Shown one piece after another: positions 1 to 8,911 of a DNA stretch of 64,000 bases. The stretch's first letter is position 1. Every line of letters starts with the position of its first letter. The DNA is from Dokdonia sp. PRO95. Its GTDB lineage: Bacteria > Bacteroidota > Bacteroidia > Flavobacteriales > Flavobacteriaceae. The notes under the pieces were generated by a model. The model was not told where the DNA came from. It did no database searches and was given only the letters and a program-made list of their open reading frames with translations. The position numbers were made by a program, and so were the translations under genes. The stretch spans positions 1,720,108 to 1,784,107 of the forward strand of contig NZ_CM001837.1 in assembly GCF_000355805.1 (NCBI RefSeq). The letters are read 5' to 3'.

Positions 1-37
1 TGGTACTGCACTCGTGGGAGAGTAGGTCGCCGCCTTT
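1..37 (+). rRNA. rrf: 5S ribosomal RNA, 3' end (partial)
   Basis: The first ~37 bases match the conserved 3' arm of Bacteroidota 5S rRNA (GGGAGAGTAGGTCGCCGCC followed by a T run). The rest of the gene, and presumably the rRNA operon, lies before the window. A terminator hairpin follows directly. The exact 3' end is uncertain by a few bases. Confidence 0.85.
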
Positions 38-39
38 TT

Positions 40-73
40 AAAGCTCCAATACAACAGTATTGGAGCTTTTTTT
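40..73 (+). terminator. Rho-independent terminator of the rRNA operon
   Basis: A perfect 13-bp stem (40-52 with 57-69) closes over an AACA loop and is followed by a T run. It sits directly after the 5S rRNA end and so should end the rRNA transcript. Confidence 0.9.
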
Positions 74-155
74 ATGCCATTAAGTTAAGGAAACACGAGT
101 CTTAAATATCTTAAGCAATATATAGATGTGGATTCAGTAGCCTCGATCGCTTACT

Positions 156-3100
156 TTACTTTAAAAGCTTAAAAGGACTATGATAGTCATTATCTTTTGG
201 ACTTCCCTTAGGATTATAGAATGCTGTAGTTTTTGTATCAGATCTATAATGCTGTCTTTCTAATGTTGATACCTCAATAGTGATAAAATCAAACTCGGAT
301 ACTACTTTACCGGTTATCTTATAAACTGCTTTACCTTGTATAGGGTATTTCTTTAGTGTAGGTGGAAAGTGAACAGTATCTATCCAGTCACCCTTATAAT
401 CTAAGAAGGTTCCAAAGCACATGCGATTACCATTTGAGGTACCTGTGTTCTTTGCCGTTACCAGATATCCATAGATCGCTACAGTATTATTTAAATAGCC
501 AGGCAAGTCTTTTGCTAAGACTTTTATAGTAGGTGTAGACTGAAGTAAAATGAATGGGTCATAAAGTGAAAGACTCAGAATTTCTATCTGATCAAATGCT
601 TTTTCTACTTCTGGAATATAAAATTCAGGTAACTTATAATTAGTAATGGATACTTTGAATAACTCTTTTTGATTGATTATTGATGGTTTTGCATTGTTTT
701 TATAATGAGCTTCCCATAGTAGTGAGCGCTGATTGTCTTTTATGCTTCTAAAAGCTTCTACTCTTATAAGTAGGTCTAACTGCTCTAAGCTTATAGGAAC
801 CCGCTCTAAGAAGTCGTCTAATGACTTAAAAGGACCATCTACACGAGCATTTATAATCAACACTATATTTTTCTTTTCAAACGTTTGTAAATGTTGAAAT
901 CCTAAATAAATATCTTTTCCATGAATAGTTGTTTGAATATCGCTAGTATTAATACATGGTGGATGTACAGTTGCACCTTTCTTTTTGGCTTCGTGCACAT
1001 ATGTTTCTGTTTTATAGAAACCTCCTCCATTATTGATGGTTGCTACCATGTATTCTAAAGGGAAATAACATTTGAGATATAAACTTTGATAGGACTCTAC
1101 AGCATATGAAGCAGAATGACCTTTCGCGAAAGCGTAACCAGCAAAGCTCTCAATCTGACGCCATACTTCATTTACAACTGCTATGGACTCTCCTTTTGCA
1201 AGGCAGTTTTTTTTAAACTTTTCCTTGACTTGTAAGAACTCTTCTCTTGATCTATACTTGCCGCTCATGCCTCGTCTCAATACATCTGCCTCACCTAGAT
1301 CTAAACCAGCATAATGATGAGCTACTTTAATAACATCCTCTTGATATACCATCACGCCATAAGTGTCTGGCATGATACGCAGTAATACCGGATGTCCTTC
1401 TCTTTCTGCTCGTTTAGGATCTTTGTGACGTAATATATACTCGCGCATCATACCGCTTTTTGACACGCCTGGACGTATAATAGAACTTGCTGCAACTAGC
1501 GTTAAATAATCGCGAACACCTAGTTTTTTTAGTAGCATGCGCATAGCTGGAGACTCTACATAGAAACAGCCGATACAGTCTGCTTGTGAGATCATTTCGT
1601 TTATGCGATCATCTTTAAAAAACTGTTTTGCGTTATGTATATCTGGAAGTTTAATTCCGGGATGATTCTGTTTTATGATAGCTACTGCGTCTTTTATTTT
1701 TCCGAGACCACGTTGCCCAAGGATGTCAAATTTGTAAAGCCCTACATCTTCTGCTATGTGCATGTCAAATTGTACCGTAGGAAAACCTTTAGGAGGTAGA
1801 TTTGTAGCAGAAAAGTAATGAATAGGTTTACTAGATATCAATATGCCAGCAGCATGGATACTCGTATAATTAGGTCTGCCATGTAATACCTGCGCATATT
1901 TTAAAACTAGTCTTTTTATATCATCTAGACTATTTGGATCATAGCGACCATCGCTTAGTTTGTCAATTTCGTACTTAGGCAAGCCAAATACTTTACCTAA
2001 TTCTCTTACTGCTCCACTGTGTTTAAATGTCACATATGAGCCTAGCAGTGCAACTTGATTTTTTCCTTTGAACTCCTTAAAAATATAATCTGTAACGTCC
2101 TCACGATCCCAGGTAGAAAAATCTATGTCAAAATCTGGAGGTGTAGCTCGATAGAGATTCATAAAACGTTCGAAGTACAAATCGAGTTCTATAGGATCTA
2201 CATCTGTAATACGTAATAAGTATGCCACAATACTGTTTGCGCCACTCCCTCTCCCTACGTAGTAATAGTCTTTACTACGAGCATATTCTATAATTTTCCA
2301 ATTTATAAGAAAGAATGCGACGTAGTCAAGATGTTTAATAAGATCTAGCTCTTTCTTTAAGCGATTTTTGATGATATCATCTACAACTTCATAACGTTCT
2401 TTTAATCCCCTTTCACAAAGCTCGAGTAGCTTTTTATAATCTGCTTCGGGACTTTCTAATAGTGTAGTTAAGTTTTGTGAGGGTTTATTTTTACTGAAAT
2501 TGAAATCAATGTTACATTCTTGTAAGAGGTTAATTGTGTTATCAATAAGTGATGGATAGTCTTTAAAAACCTGAATAATCTCTTTTCGTGAGTACATGAA
2601 GTCATTAGGACTTCCTTGATCTGTAGGTGATAGCGTGCTAAGTAACACATTAGTATCTATAGCTCTTAATAAACGATGCGTGTTGAAATCTCGCTTATCG
2701 CGAAAGCTTACCGTGTGAAGAATAACTAACTTTTTTGATAAAGAATTAAGAGAAGAAAATTTGAGTTTGTAAATATCTTTTGCTCGCACACCTATGTATT
2801 CATTATCAGCGAAAGTTATTTTATCTAACTCCATTACATTTTCAAAAGGATAAACAATAATTGCATTTTCAAAATGCGGAGCTTGGTCTGGAAATGGAGT
2901 TTTGTTATGTAAGTGTTTTGATAAGTAGTTATTTATCTCAAGGAAGCCTTGGTTATTCATTGCGAGTGCAACGTAGCACTGCTTCGTATCGTTTCTAAAA
3001 TCGACACCTACGATAGGTTTTATATTTTTTTCTTTTGCGCGACGCACAAAATTTAGACAGCCAGAGGTATTATTAATATCTGTAAGTGCAAAATGAGTAC

Positions 3101-3188
3101 ATCCTTCATGTATCGCAAGGTCTAGTAATTCCTCTTCAGAAATTGTTCCATACCGTAAACTATAATATGAGTGATTATTGAGGTACAT
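156..3188 (-). CDS. dnaE2: Accessory DNA polymerase III alpha subunit (DnaE2/ImuC-like)
   Basis: 1010-residue C-family DNA polymerase. Seen: an N-terminal PHP-type domain, the nucleotide-binding segment VGRGSGANS (311-319), and the catalytic acidic motif PDFDIDF with Asp352 and Asp354, plus Asp488 in KFDILG. It is shorter than the ~1500-residue replicative DnaE of Bacteroidota, so it is probably the error-prone second copy. The PHP metal site looks degraded: the usual TDH is TDIN and the first motif reads NNHS, which suggests no proofreading. The Y-family polymerase gene lies 40 bp upstream on the same strand, so the pair is probably co-transcribed and used in damage-induced translesion synthesis. 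No LexA/ImuA-like gene is adjacent. A copy of the palindromic repeat lies inside it at the conserved YAFAKGHS segment. Confidence 0.85.
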   Translation of the reverse strand: MYLNNHSYYSLRYGTISEEELLDLAIHEGCTHFALTDINNTSGCLNFVRRAKEKNIKPIVGVDFRNDTKQCYVALAMNNQGFLEINNYLSKHLHNKTPFPDQAPHFENAIIVYPFENVMELDKITFADNEYIGVRAKDIYKLKFSSLNSLSKKLVILHTVSFRDKRDFNTHRLLRAIDTNVLLSTLSPTDQGSPNDFMYSRKEIIQVFKDYPSLIDNTINLLQECNIDFNFSKNKPSQNLTTLLESPEADYKKLLELCERGLKERYEVVDDIIKNRLKKELDLIKHLDYVAFFLINWKIIEYARSKDYYYVGRGSGANSIVAYLLRITDVDPIELDLYFERFMNLYRATPPDFDIDFSTWDREDVTDYIFKEFKGKNQVALLGSYVTFKHSGAVRELGKVFGLPKYEIDKLSDGRYDPNSLDDIKRLVLKYAQVLHGRPNYTSIHAAGILISSKPIHYFSATNLPPKGFPTVQFDMHIAEDVGLYKFDILGQRGLGKIKDAVAIIKQNHPGIKLPDIHNAKQFFKDDRINEMISQADCIGCFYVESPAMRMLLKKLGVRDYLTLVAASSIIRPGVSKSGMMREYILRHKDPKRAEREGHPVLLRIMPDTYGVMVYQEDVIKVAHHYAGLDLGEADVLRRGMSGKYRSREEFLQVKEKFKKNCLAKGESIAVVNEVWRQIESFAGYAFAKGHSASYAVESYQSLYLKCYFPLEYMVATINNGGGFYKTETYVHEAKKKGATVHPPCINTSDIQTTIHGKDIYLGFQHLQTFEKKNIVLIINARVDGPFKSLDDFLERVPISLEQLDLLIRVEAFRSIKDNQRSLLWEAHYKNNAKPSIINQKELFKVSITNYKLPEFYIPEVEKAFDQIEILSLSLYDPFILLQSTPTIKVLAKDLPGYLNNTVAIYGYLVTAKNTGTSNGNRMCFGTFLDYKGDWIDTVHFPPTLKKYPIQGKAVYKITGKVVSEFDFITIEVSTLERQHYRSDTKTTAFYNPKGSPKDNDYHSPFKLLK
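1121..1134. repeat. Palindromic repeat, partial copy 1 (inside dnaE2)
   Basis: CTTTCGCGAAAGCG; the two left-most bases of the 16-bp consensus differ. It encodes part of the conserved YAFAKGHS segment, so it may be selected as protein rather than as a repeat. Confidence 0.6.
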
Positions 3189-3228
3189 TGTTTTAATCTT
3201 GGGTTTTGATAAAATAAAGAGTCACCTT

Positions 3229-4449
3229 TTACTGATGTCTATGAGCTAACAGTATAGGAGGCTCTCCATTAAAAGGATTACCTTGATTACCTATGGTTCT
3301 AGATCCTTCACCTATAGTATTTGCTCGTCGCACGCTATGATCACCATATTTATTTCTTAATTCATCCATTGCTTTATACAGATTTACGGTCTTATTAGTA
3401 TTTTCAAAAAGGTCTATTTGATAATGTCCCTCTGTAAGACCACCAAAGCGTACGCCTACTAACCTGATAAGCATCCTACGATTATTGAGTTTATTAAAAA
3501 GTTCTGTTACGGTGGGGATGAGAACATGATCTGCAGCAGTGTAGGGAACACGTAGCTGTTTTGAGTATGTTTGAAAATCTGAATATCTGATTTTTACTGT
3601 TACGACAGAAGTGAGTTTGTTGCCTCGTCTAAGTTGGAAAGCTAGATTTTCTGCCATGGCAGTTATAGTAGTATGTAACTTAATCATATCAATAGTATCT
3701 TGACCATACGTGCGTTCACTAGAGATAGATTTACGTTCGTGATACTGCACAATAGGGCTGTCATCAATACCATTACAACGCTCCCAGATAATGCGTCCAT
3801 TTTTTCCAAAAACAGAAGTCATCATTTCTACAGGCATTTGTTGTACAAGATCTACCGTGCGCACACCGAGATTACAAAACTGAGTAAAAGTCTTCTGTCC
3901 TACCGAAGGAATTTTTTTGATAGATAATGGTGCAAGAAATACTTTCTCATAACCAGGGTCAATTTTAATCTCATTATTAGGTTTTGCTTCTCCAGTAGCT
4001 ACTTTTGATACCGTTTTATTAGGAGACATCCCGAAGGAAATAGGTAAACCTGTTTCTCGCATAATACGCTGGCGAAGCTCTTTTGAATATTTATAGGCTC
4101 CAAAAAACTTATCCATCCCAGTGAGATCACCATAAAACTCATCTACACTTGCTTTTTCAAGAACAGGGAGTTCTTCTTGTAGAATTTGCGTTACCTCTTT
4201 AGACATTTTTGAATACGTACCACCATTTCCTCGTATGTAAATCCCATTAGGGCATAGCTGTCTAGCTACTTTAATAGGCATAGCGCTATGTACACCATAG
4301 GTACGAGCTTCATAACTTGCAGCACTTACCACGCCGCGATCACCAGTACCACCTACAATAACGGGTTTGCCCATAAGGCGACTATCTAACCTACGCTCAC
4401 AAGAAACGAAGAAAGTATCAAGATCAAAATGAATAATTGTACGTTGCAT
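3229..4449 (-). CDS. dinB: Y-family DNA polymerase (DinB/Pol IV-like)
   Basis: 406-residue translesion polymerase. Seen: the N-terminal catalytic motif FDLDTFF with Asp9/Asp11, and SVDE with Asp103-Glu104, matching the E. coli Pol IV acidic residues. A QIDLF segment fits the QxxLF sliding-clamp binding motif. It is followed by a ~55-residue tail (DELRNKYGDHSVRRA) that resembles UmuC/ImuB proteins more than classic DinB. It lies 40 bp upstream of the accessory DnaE on the same strand, suggesting a two-gene mutagenesis cassette in which DinB inserts opposite lesions and DnaE extends. It is transcribed divergently from the M16 peptidase gene. Confidence 0.9.
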   Translation of the reverse strand: MQRTIIHFDLDTFFVSCERRLDSRLMGKPVIVGGTGDRGVVSAASYEARTYGVHSAMPIKVARQLCPNGIYIRGNGGTYSKMSKEVTQILQEELPVLEKASVDEFYGDLTGMDKFFGAYKYSKELRQRIMRETGLPISFGMSPNKTVSKVATGEAKPNNEIKIDPGYEKVFLAPLSIKKIPSVGQKTFTQFCNLGVRTVDLVQQMPVEMMTSVFGKNGRIIWERCNGIDDSPIVQYHERKSISSERTYGQDTIDMIKLHTTITAMAENLAFQLRRGNKLTSVVTVKIRYSDFQTYSKQLRVPYTAADHVLIPTVTELFNKLNNRRMLIRLVGVRFGGLTEGHYQIDLFENTNKTVNLYKAMDELRNKYGDHSVRRANTIGEGSRTIGNQGNPFNGEPPILLAHRHQ

Positions 4450-4617
4450 AATATAGAATTAATCCAAAATTATGGAAATATTCCTATTTAAGTCGTAGGT
4501 AAACTCATTTTAGTTATTAACATTGGTTATTTGTGATTAATCGCGTTAACACTATTTAACAACTTTTCGGTTTCTGTTTTGGTTATCTTGATCCTCTTTA
4601 ATTTTAATATATTTTCG

Positions 4618-7479
4618 ATGAAAATCACACGTCTTATAGCCCTTATTGCGCTGGTAACTATCACATTCTCGTGTAAGCAAGAAGGTGGAGATATTACCGC
4701 TTTCGCGAAAGCGGAAACCCCACAATTCAACGTTCCATTTGAAAAGTTTACGCTAGATAATGGACTTACCGTAATCTTACATCAAGACGACTCAGATCCA
4801 GTAGTCGCAGTAGCACTTACAGCACACGTAGGATCTGCAAGAGAGATAGAAGGACGTACAGGGTTTGCTCATTTATTTGAACACTTATTATTTTTAGAAT
4901 CTGAAAACTTAGGAAAAGGTGGGCTAGACGCAATGAGTGCGCGTATAGGTGGTTCTGGAGCAAACGGATCTACAAGCCGTGATCGCACAAACTATTTTCA
5001 AACAGTACCAAAAGATGCTCTTGAAAAAATGATTTGGGCAGAAGCAGATAAGCTTGGATACTTCATAAATACGGTAACAGATCCAGTACTTGCCAAAGAA
5101 AAGCAAGTGGTAAAGAATGAAAAAAGACAGTCTGTAGATAACCGTCCTTATGGTCACGCACGTTATGTGGTAGGGAAGAATCTTTACCCAGAAAATCACC
5201 CATATAACTGGCAGGTAATAGGATCGCTAGAAGATTTACAAAATGCAACATTACAAGATGTAAAAGATTTTTATAATCGATGGTACACGCCTAATAATAC
5301 AACGCTTACCATCGCTGGAGATTTTGATATCGCGCAAACTAAGGAGTGGGTAGAAAAATATTTTGGCGAAATTCCTAGAGGAGAGGAAGTTCCAGCAATG
5401 GAAAAGCAACCAGTAACAGTAGCAAATACAAAGCGACTGTATTATGAAGATAACTTTGCTAGATTACCACAATTATCAATGACATGGCCTACGGTGCCTA
5501 ATTATGATAAGGACTCTTATGCACTTGAAGTGCTGGCTAGTTACCTCTCTAAAGGAAAGAATGCTCCGTTTAATAAGATTTTAATTGATGAGAAGCAGCT
5601 TACGGCTGGTGTGAGAATGTTCAATTTTGGTTCTGAACTTGCTGGAGAATTTGGTCTAAGTGTAAATGCATATCCTGGAAAAGATCTTGACGAGGTACTT
5701 GTAGGAGTTAATGAGGCTTTTACAAAATTTGAATTAGAGGGAATCTCACAAAAAGATTTAGACAGAATTAAAGCAGGGCAAGAAACACAGTTTTATAACG
5801 GCTTATCAAGTGTATTAGGAAAAGGATTTCAGCTAGCGCAGTATGAGATTTTTGCTGGTGATCCTGCATACATCACAGAAGATGTAGATCGTATTCTTGC
5901 AGTGACTAAGGAAGATGTACAACGCGTTTACGAGCAGTACATAAAAGGGCATAATTATATTGCTACTAGTTTTGTGCCTATAGGTCAAACAACACTTGCA
6001 CTTGAAGATTCTGATCTTGCACAAGTAGTAGAAGAAAAAATAGTAGAAGGAGCAGAGGAGACATTTGATGCGAGTATCGCAGCAGATTATGAGCGTACTC
6101 CTTCATCATTTGATCGTAGTAAAGAGCCAGCATATGGCACTACTGCTCAAGTTGCTGTTCCTAATGTGTGGGAAGATAAACTCTCTTCTGGACTTGAAGT
6201 GTATGGAATAGAAAATGACGAAGTACCTCTTGTACAATTCCAAATGAATATACGTGGAGGATTACTTCTAGAGGATATCAATAAAGTAGGCGTTTCTAGC
6301 TTACTCGCAGATTTACTTTTGAAAGGAACTGCAACAAAAACTACCGCTGCTCTTGAAAATGAGATAGAAAGCCTAGGAGCAAATATTTACACGTATTCAG
6401 ACAAGGAGAATATATACATAGGTGGGAACACACTGGCTAAAAACTATGATAAAACCATTGCCTTGGTTCAAGAAATCCTCTTACAGCCGCGCTGGGATAA
6501 GACGGAGTTTGATTTATTAAAGCAGAGTACATTAAGTCGTCTGGAGCAGCAACAGGCAAATCCTAATAGTATTGCGGCCATACAATTTGATAAATTAATA
6601 TATGGAGAGCGTAGCTTACTAGCTCAAAATACATTAGGAACTCCAGCCTCTGTAAACGCAATCACGATTGAAGATTTAAAGAGTTATTATACTAATTATG
6701 TAGTTCCTAATCTTGTTAAGATGCAAGTAGTAGGTGCCGTAGGTAAAGAACAAGCAACAGCAGTTCTTGCAGGACTTAATGATAACTGGAAGGCTAGAGA
6801 ATTTACAATACCCGTAGTAGCCGTTCCTAAGGCTCCAGAGCAGTCTAACGTGTATTTTTATGATGTGCCAGATGCAAAACAGTCTGTACTTCGTTTTGGA
6901 TATCCAGCAATGGCAGAAACCGATAAAGATTTTTACCCAGCACAAATGATGAATTACCGTTTAGGTGGTGGTGGTTTTGCCTCACAACTCACACAAGAGC
7001 TTAGAGAAGGAAAAGGATACACTTATGGCATACGTTCAGGTTTTTCTGGATCTACACTACCTGGAGCGTTTGCTATCTCAAGTGGTGTGAGGTCTAACGT
7101 TACCTATGAATCTTCGGCGCTAGTAAAAGATATTCTTAAGAACTATGGGAAAAACTTTACCCAACAAGATCTTGACGTCTCAAAAAGTTTTCTATTAAAA
7201 AGTCAAGCACGTGCTTTTGAAACTATGGGAGCAAAGCTCAATATGCTAGATGATATTGCAAACTTGGGTATATCTCCAGATTATATCAAGGAACGCCAGG
7301 CTATCGTAGAAAATATGACAGTAGAAGAAATCAAGAAGTTATCAGATAAATATCTCAATCCAGATAAAATGATATACTTGATAGTAGGCGATAAGAAAAC
7401 GCAGATGGATAAATTAGAGCAGCTAGGTTATGGTACTCCGGTACTTTTGAATGAGAGTAAAGAGCCAGTGAAGAACTAG
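4618..7479 (+). CDS. M16 family zinc metallopeptidase, lipoprotein, two tandem domains
   Basis: 953 residues from the ATG at 4618. This start gives a lipoprotein signal ending TFSC; an upstream in-frame ATG at 4579 would add 13 unneeded residues. The N-terminal M16 domain carries the inverted zinc motif HLFEH (His85, Glu88, His89) and a third ligand Glu168 in KNEKR, 79 residues on as expected. The second half is M16-like but lacks HxxEH, the usual arrangement of a non-catalytic partner domain. It should be a periplasmic or outer-membrane-anchored peptidase acting on small peptides. A perfect palindromic repeat just after the lipobox Cys encodes AFAKA in the linker. It is monocistronic, with a terminator after it. 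Confidence 0.9.
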   Translation: MKITRLIALIALVTITFSCKQEGGDITAFAKAETPQFNVPFEKFTLDNGLTVILHQDDSDPVVAVALTAHVGSAREIEGRTGFAHLFEHLLFLESENLGKGGLDAMSARIGGSGANGSTSRDRTNYFQTVPKDALEKMIWAEADKLGYFINTVTDPVLAKEKQVVKNEKRQSVDNRPYGHARYVVGKNLYPENHPYNWQVIGSLEDLQNATLQDVKDFYNRWYTPNNTTLTIAGDFDIAQTKEWVEKYFGEIPRGEEVPAMEKQPVTVANTKRLYYEDNFARLPQLSMTWPTVPNYDKDSYALEVLASYLSKGKNAPFNKILIDEKQLTAGVRMFNFGSELAGEFGLSVNAYPGKDLDEVLVGVNEAFTKFELEGISQKDLDRIKAGQETQFYNGLSSVLGKGFQLAQYEIFAGDPAYITEDVDRILAVTKEDVQRVYEQYIKGHNYIATSFVPIGQTTLALEDSDLAQVVEEKIVEGAEETFDASIAADYERTPSSFDRSKEPAYGTTAQVAVPNVWEDKLSSGLEVYGIENDEVPLVQFQMNIRGGLLLEDINKVGVSSLLADLLLKGTATKTTAALENEIESLGANIYTYSDKENIYIGGNTLAKNYDKTIALVQEILLQPRWDKTEFDLLKQSTLSRLEQQQANPNSIAAIQFDKLIYGERSLLAQNTLGTPASVNAITIEDLKSYYTNYVVPNLVKMQVVGAVGKEQATAVLAGLNDNWKAREFTIPVVAVPKAPEQSNVYFYDVPDAKQSVLRFGYPAMAETDKDFYPAQMMNYRLGGGGFASQLTQELREGKGYTYGIRSGFSGSTLPGAFAISSGVRSNVTYESSALVKDILKNYGKNFTQQDLDVSKSFLLKSQARAFETMGAKLNMLDDIANLGISPDYIKERQAIVENMTVEEIKKLSDKYLNPDKMIYLIVGDKKTQMDKLEQLGYGTPVLLNESKEPVKN
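4698..4713. repeat. Palindromic repeat, copy 2 (inside M16 peptidase gene)
   Basis: Perfect CGCTTTCGCGAAAGCG, read in frame as part of TAFAKAE in the linker after the lipobox Cys. Confidence 0.9.
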
Positions 7480-7498
7480 AAACTCAAATGTCTTAATT

Positions 7499-7534
7499 AA
7501 AAAAAGCGAACTCTTGATGGAGTTCGCTTTTTTT
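7499..7534. terminator. Bidirectional rho-independent terminator
   Basis: Stem AAAAAGCGAACTC / GAGTTCGCTTTTT over a 6-nt loop, with A and T runs on either side. It sits between the converging M16 and EamA genes and can serve both. Confidence 0.9.
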
Positions 7535-7535
7535 A

Positions 7536-7551
7536 TGCTTTCGCGAAAGCG
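7536..7551. repeat. Palindromic repeat, copy 3 (15/16)
   Basis: TGCTTTCGCGAAAGCG, one mismatch at the left edge, directly after the terminator between converging genes. Confidence 0.85.
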
Positions 7552-7583
7552 TAATTCTATATATAACCTATACTACAGCTATT

Positions 7584-8414
7584 TTAAGCTCTTCTCTTTA
7601 CCCAAACGTTAAGGAGCATCCCTATAACCAGAATTCCCATTCCTACAAGAGGAGCAGTATCGTAGCGTTCATTAAAAAGGAAATAACCTAAGATTAACGC
7701 ATATACGAGTTCCATGTATTTAATAGGAGCTACGGTAGCTGTGTCTGCAAGCTGAAAAGAACGCGTTAAGAAAACTTGTCCAAAAAGCCCGAACACTCCA
7801 ATGCCACTCACATACCACCACTCAACACCCACAGGCATACGCCAGTGTTGTATGAAGAAAAGGCTTCCTATGATGGAGATTACCATAAAGTAGTTGATTA
7901 TGGTTAAAAAGTGCTCACGTGACCCTAAGTAACGCACGATGGTAAACACACCACCTACGAGTACAGAGGACAGAATAATGAGTATAAAACTTATGGTATC
8001 TATTCTAAAATCTACTCCTTTTAAAACCAGTGCTCCTATGACTGAAATTACTAGCGCAACCCATTGCCATGGTTTTACTTTTTCCTTTAAAAACCACAAC
8101 GCAAAAATGGCACTAAATAAAGGAGCTGTATATCGCAAGGCAACGGCAGATCCCAATGGGATGCGCTGTATGACTACAAAATAAAGAGCGAGAGAAACAA
8201 AACTCAATATCCCTCTAGTTATGAGCCAAGAAAAATTATTTCCTATAACGGGAACTTTCTTGATTAGCATGTAAGGAAAAATAAAAATAAAGGTGCCCAC
8301 GCATCTAAAGAATACAACTTGTAGCGGGTGAAAATCTTCTAGGTATTTTGCCAGTAAGTTCATCCACGTAAACGCAAATGCGGCAATAAGCATGTAAACA
8401 ACTCCTTTTATCAC
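7584..8414 (-). CDS. EamA/DMT-family transporter
   Basis: 276 residues that are almost entirely hydrophobic, consistent with about ten transmembrane helices in two EamA repeats, ending in a short basic tail (VKRRA). The length is normal for the drug/metabolite transporter superfamily. The substrate cannot be read from sequence; members export amino acids, metabolites or drugs. It is a single gene converging on the M16 peptidase gene, with a shared terminator. Confidence 0.85.
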   Translation of the reverse strand: MIKGVVYMLIAAFAFTWMNLLAKYLEDFHPLQVVFFRCVGTFIFIFPYMLIKKVPVIGNNFSWLITRGILSFVSLALYFVVIQRIPLGSAVALRYTAPLFSAIFALWFLKEKVKPWQWVALVISVIGALVLKGVDFRIDTISFILIILSSVLVGGVFTIVRYLGSREHFLTIINYFMVISIIGSLFFIQHWRMPVGVEWWYVSGIGVFGLFGQVFLTRSFQLADTATVAPIKYMELVYALILGYFLFNERYDTAPLVGMGILVIGMLLNVWVKRRA

Positions 8415-8552
8415 TGGAAGAATTTTGCCGCAAAGGTATCTGATATTAATCTTAAAATTATGAATAATATAAGTTAATTGTAACTACTCATTAACAGTGC
8501 TCCATGAACAGTAGCAGTACTTTTACACTCTAACCAATAAACAATCATTATT

Positions 8553-8822
8553 ATGAAAAAAGTATTTGTAGTACTAGCACTTGTAGGATTTACATTTTCA
8601 ACAATCTCTTGTAGAGAAACAACTCAAGATAAAATTGAAAACTCTGCAGAAGCAGCTGGACAAGATATAGAAAATGGACTTGAAGAAGCTGGAGATGCTA
8701 TTGAAAATGCAGCCGAGAAAACTGGTGATGCTATTGAAAATGGAGCTAACAAAGCTGGTCAAGAAATAGAAGAGGAAATCGAAGGAACAGACGATTATAA
8801 TGGTGATGACGATAACAATTAA
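8553..8822 (+). CDS. Small lipoprotein with four 11-residue amphipathic repeats
   Basis: 89 residues. A lipoprotein signal peptide ends STISC, followed by four near-perfect 11-mers: EAAGQDIENGL, EEAGDAIENAA, EKTGDAIENGA, NKAGQEIEEEI. The tail is acidic (GDDDNN). The 11-residue period resembles LEA or apolipoprotein-type amphipathic helices that lie on membranes. I infer an envelope or stress role; the family is not one I can name. The gene stands alone and is followed by its own terminator. Confidence 0.75.
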   Translation: MKKVFVVLALVGFTFSTISCRETTQDKIENSAEAAGQDIENGLEEAGDAIENAAEKTGDAIENGANKAGQEIEEEIEGTDDYNGDDDNN

Positions 8823-8840
8823 GAAGTCGTTATTAGTGTA

Positions 8841-8871
8841 AAAAAAGCGAGCAGTGATGCTCGCTTTTTTT
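8841..8871. terminator. Bidirectional rho-independent terminator
   Basis: Stem AAAAAAGCGAGCA / TGCTCGCTTTTTT with a GTGA loop, between the converging small lipoprotein gene and rodA. Confidence 0.9.
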
Positions 8872-8887
8872 GTGCGTTAGATTTTTA

Positions 8888-8903
8888 CGCTTTCGCGAAA
8901 GCG
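8888..8903. repeat. Palindromic repeat, copy 4
   Basis: Perfect 16-mer CGCTTTCGCGAAAGCG, nine bases beyond the rodA stop codon and after the terminator. Confidence 0.9.
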
Positions 8904-8911
8904 GACTTAAA

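Noticed and set aside
4579-4617. Upstream ATG extending the M16 peptidase by 13 residues
   Set aside because: The ATG at 4618 starts a normal lipoprotein signal; the extension would put hydrophobic residues before it without need.
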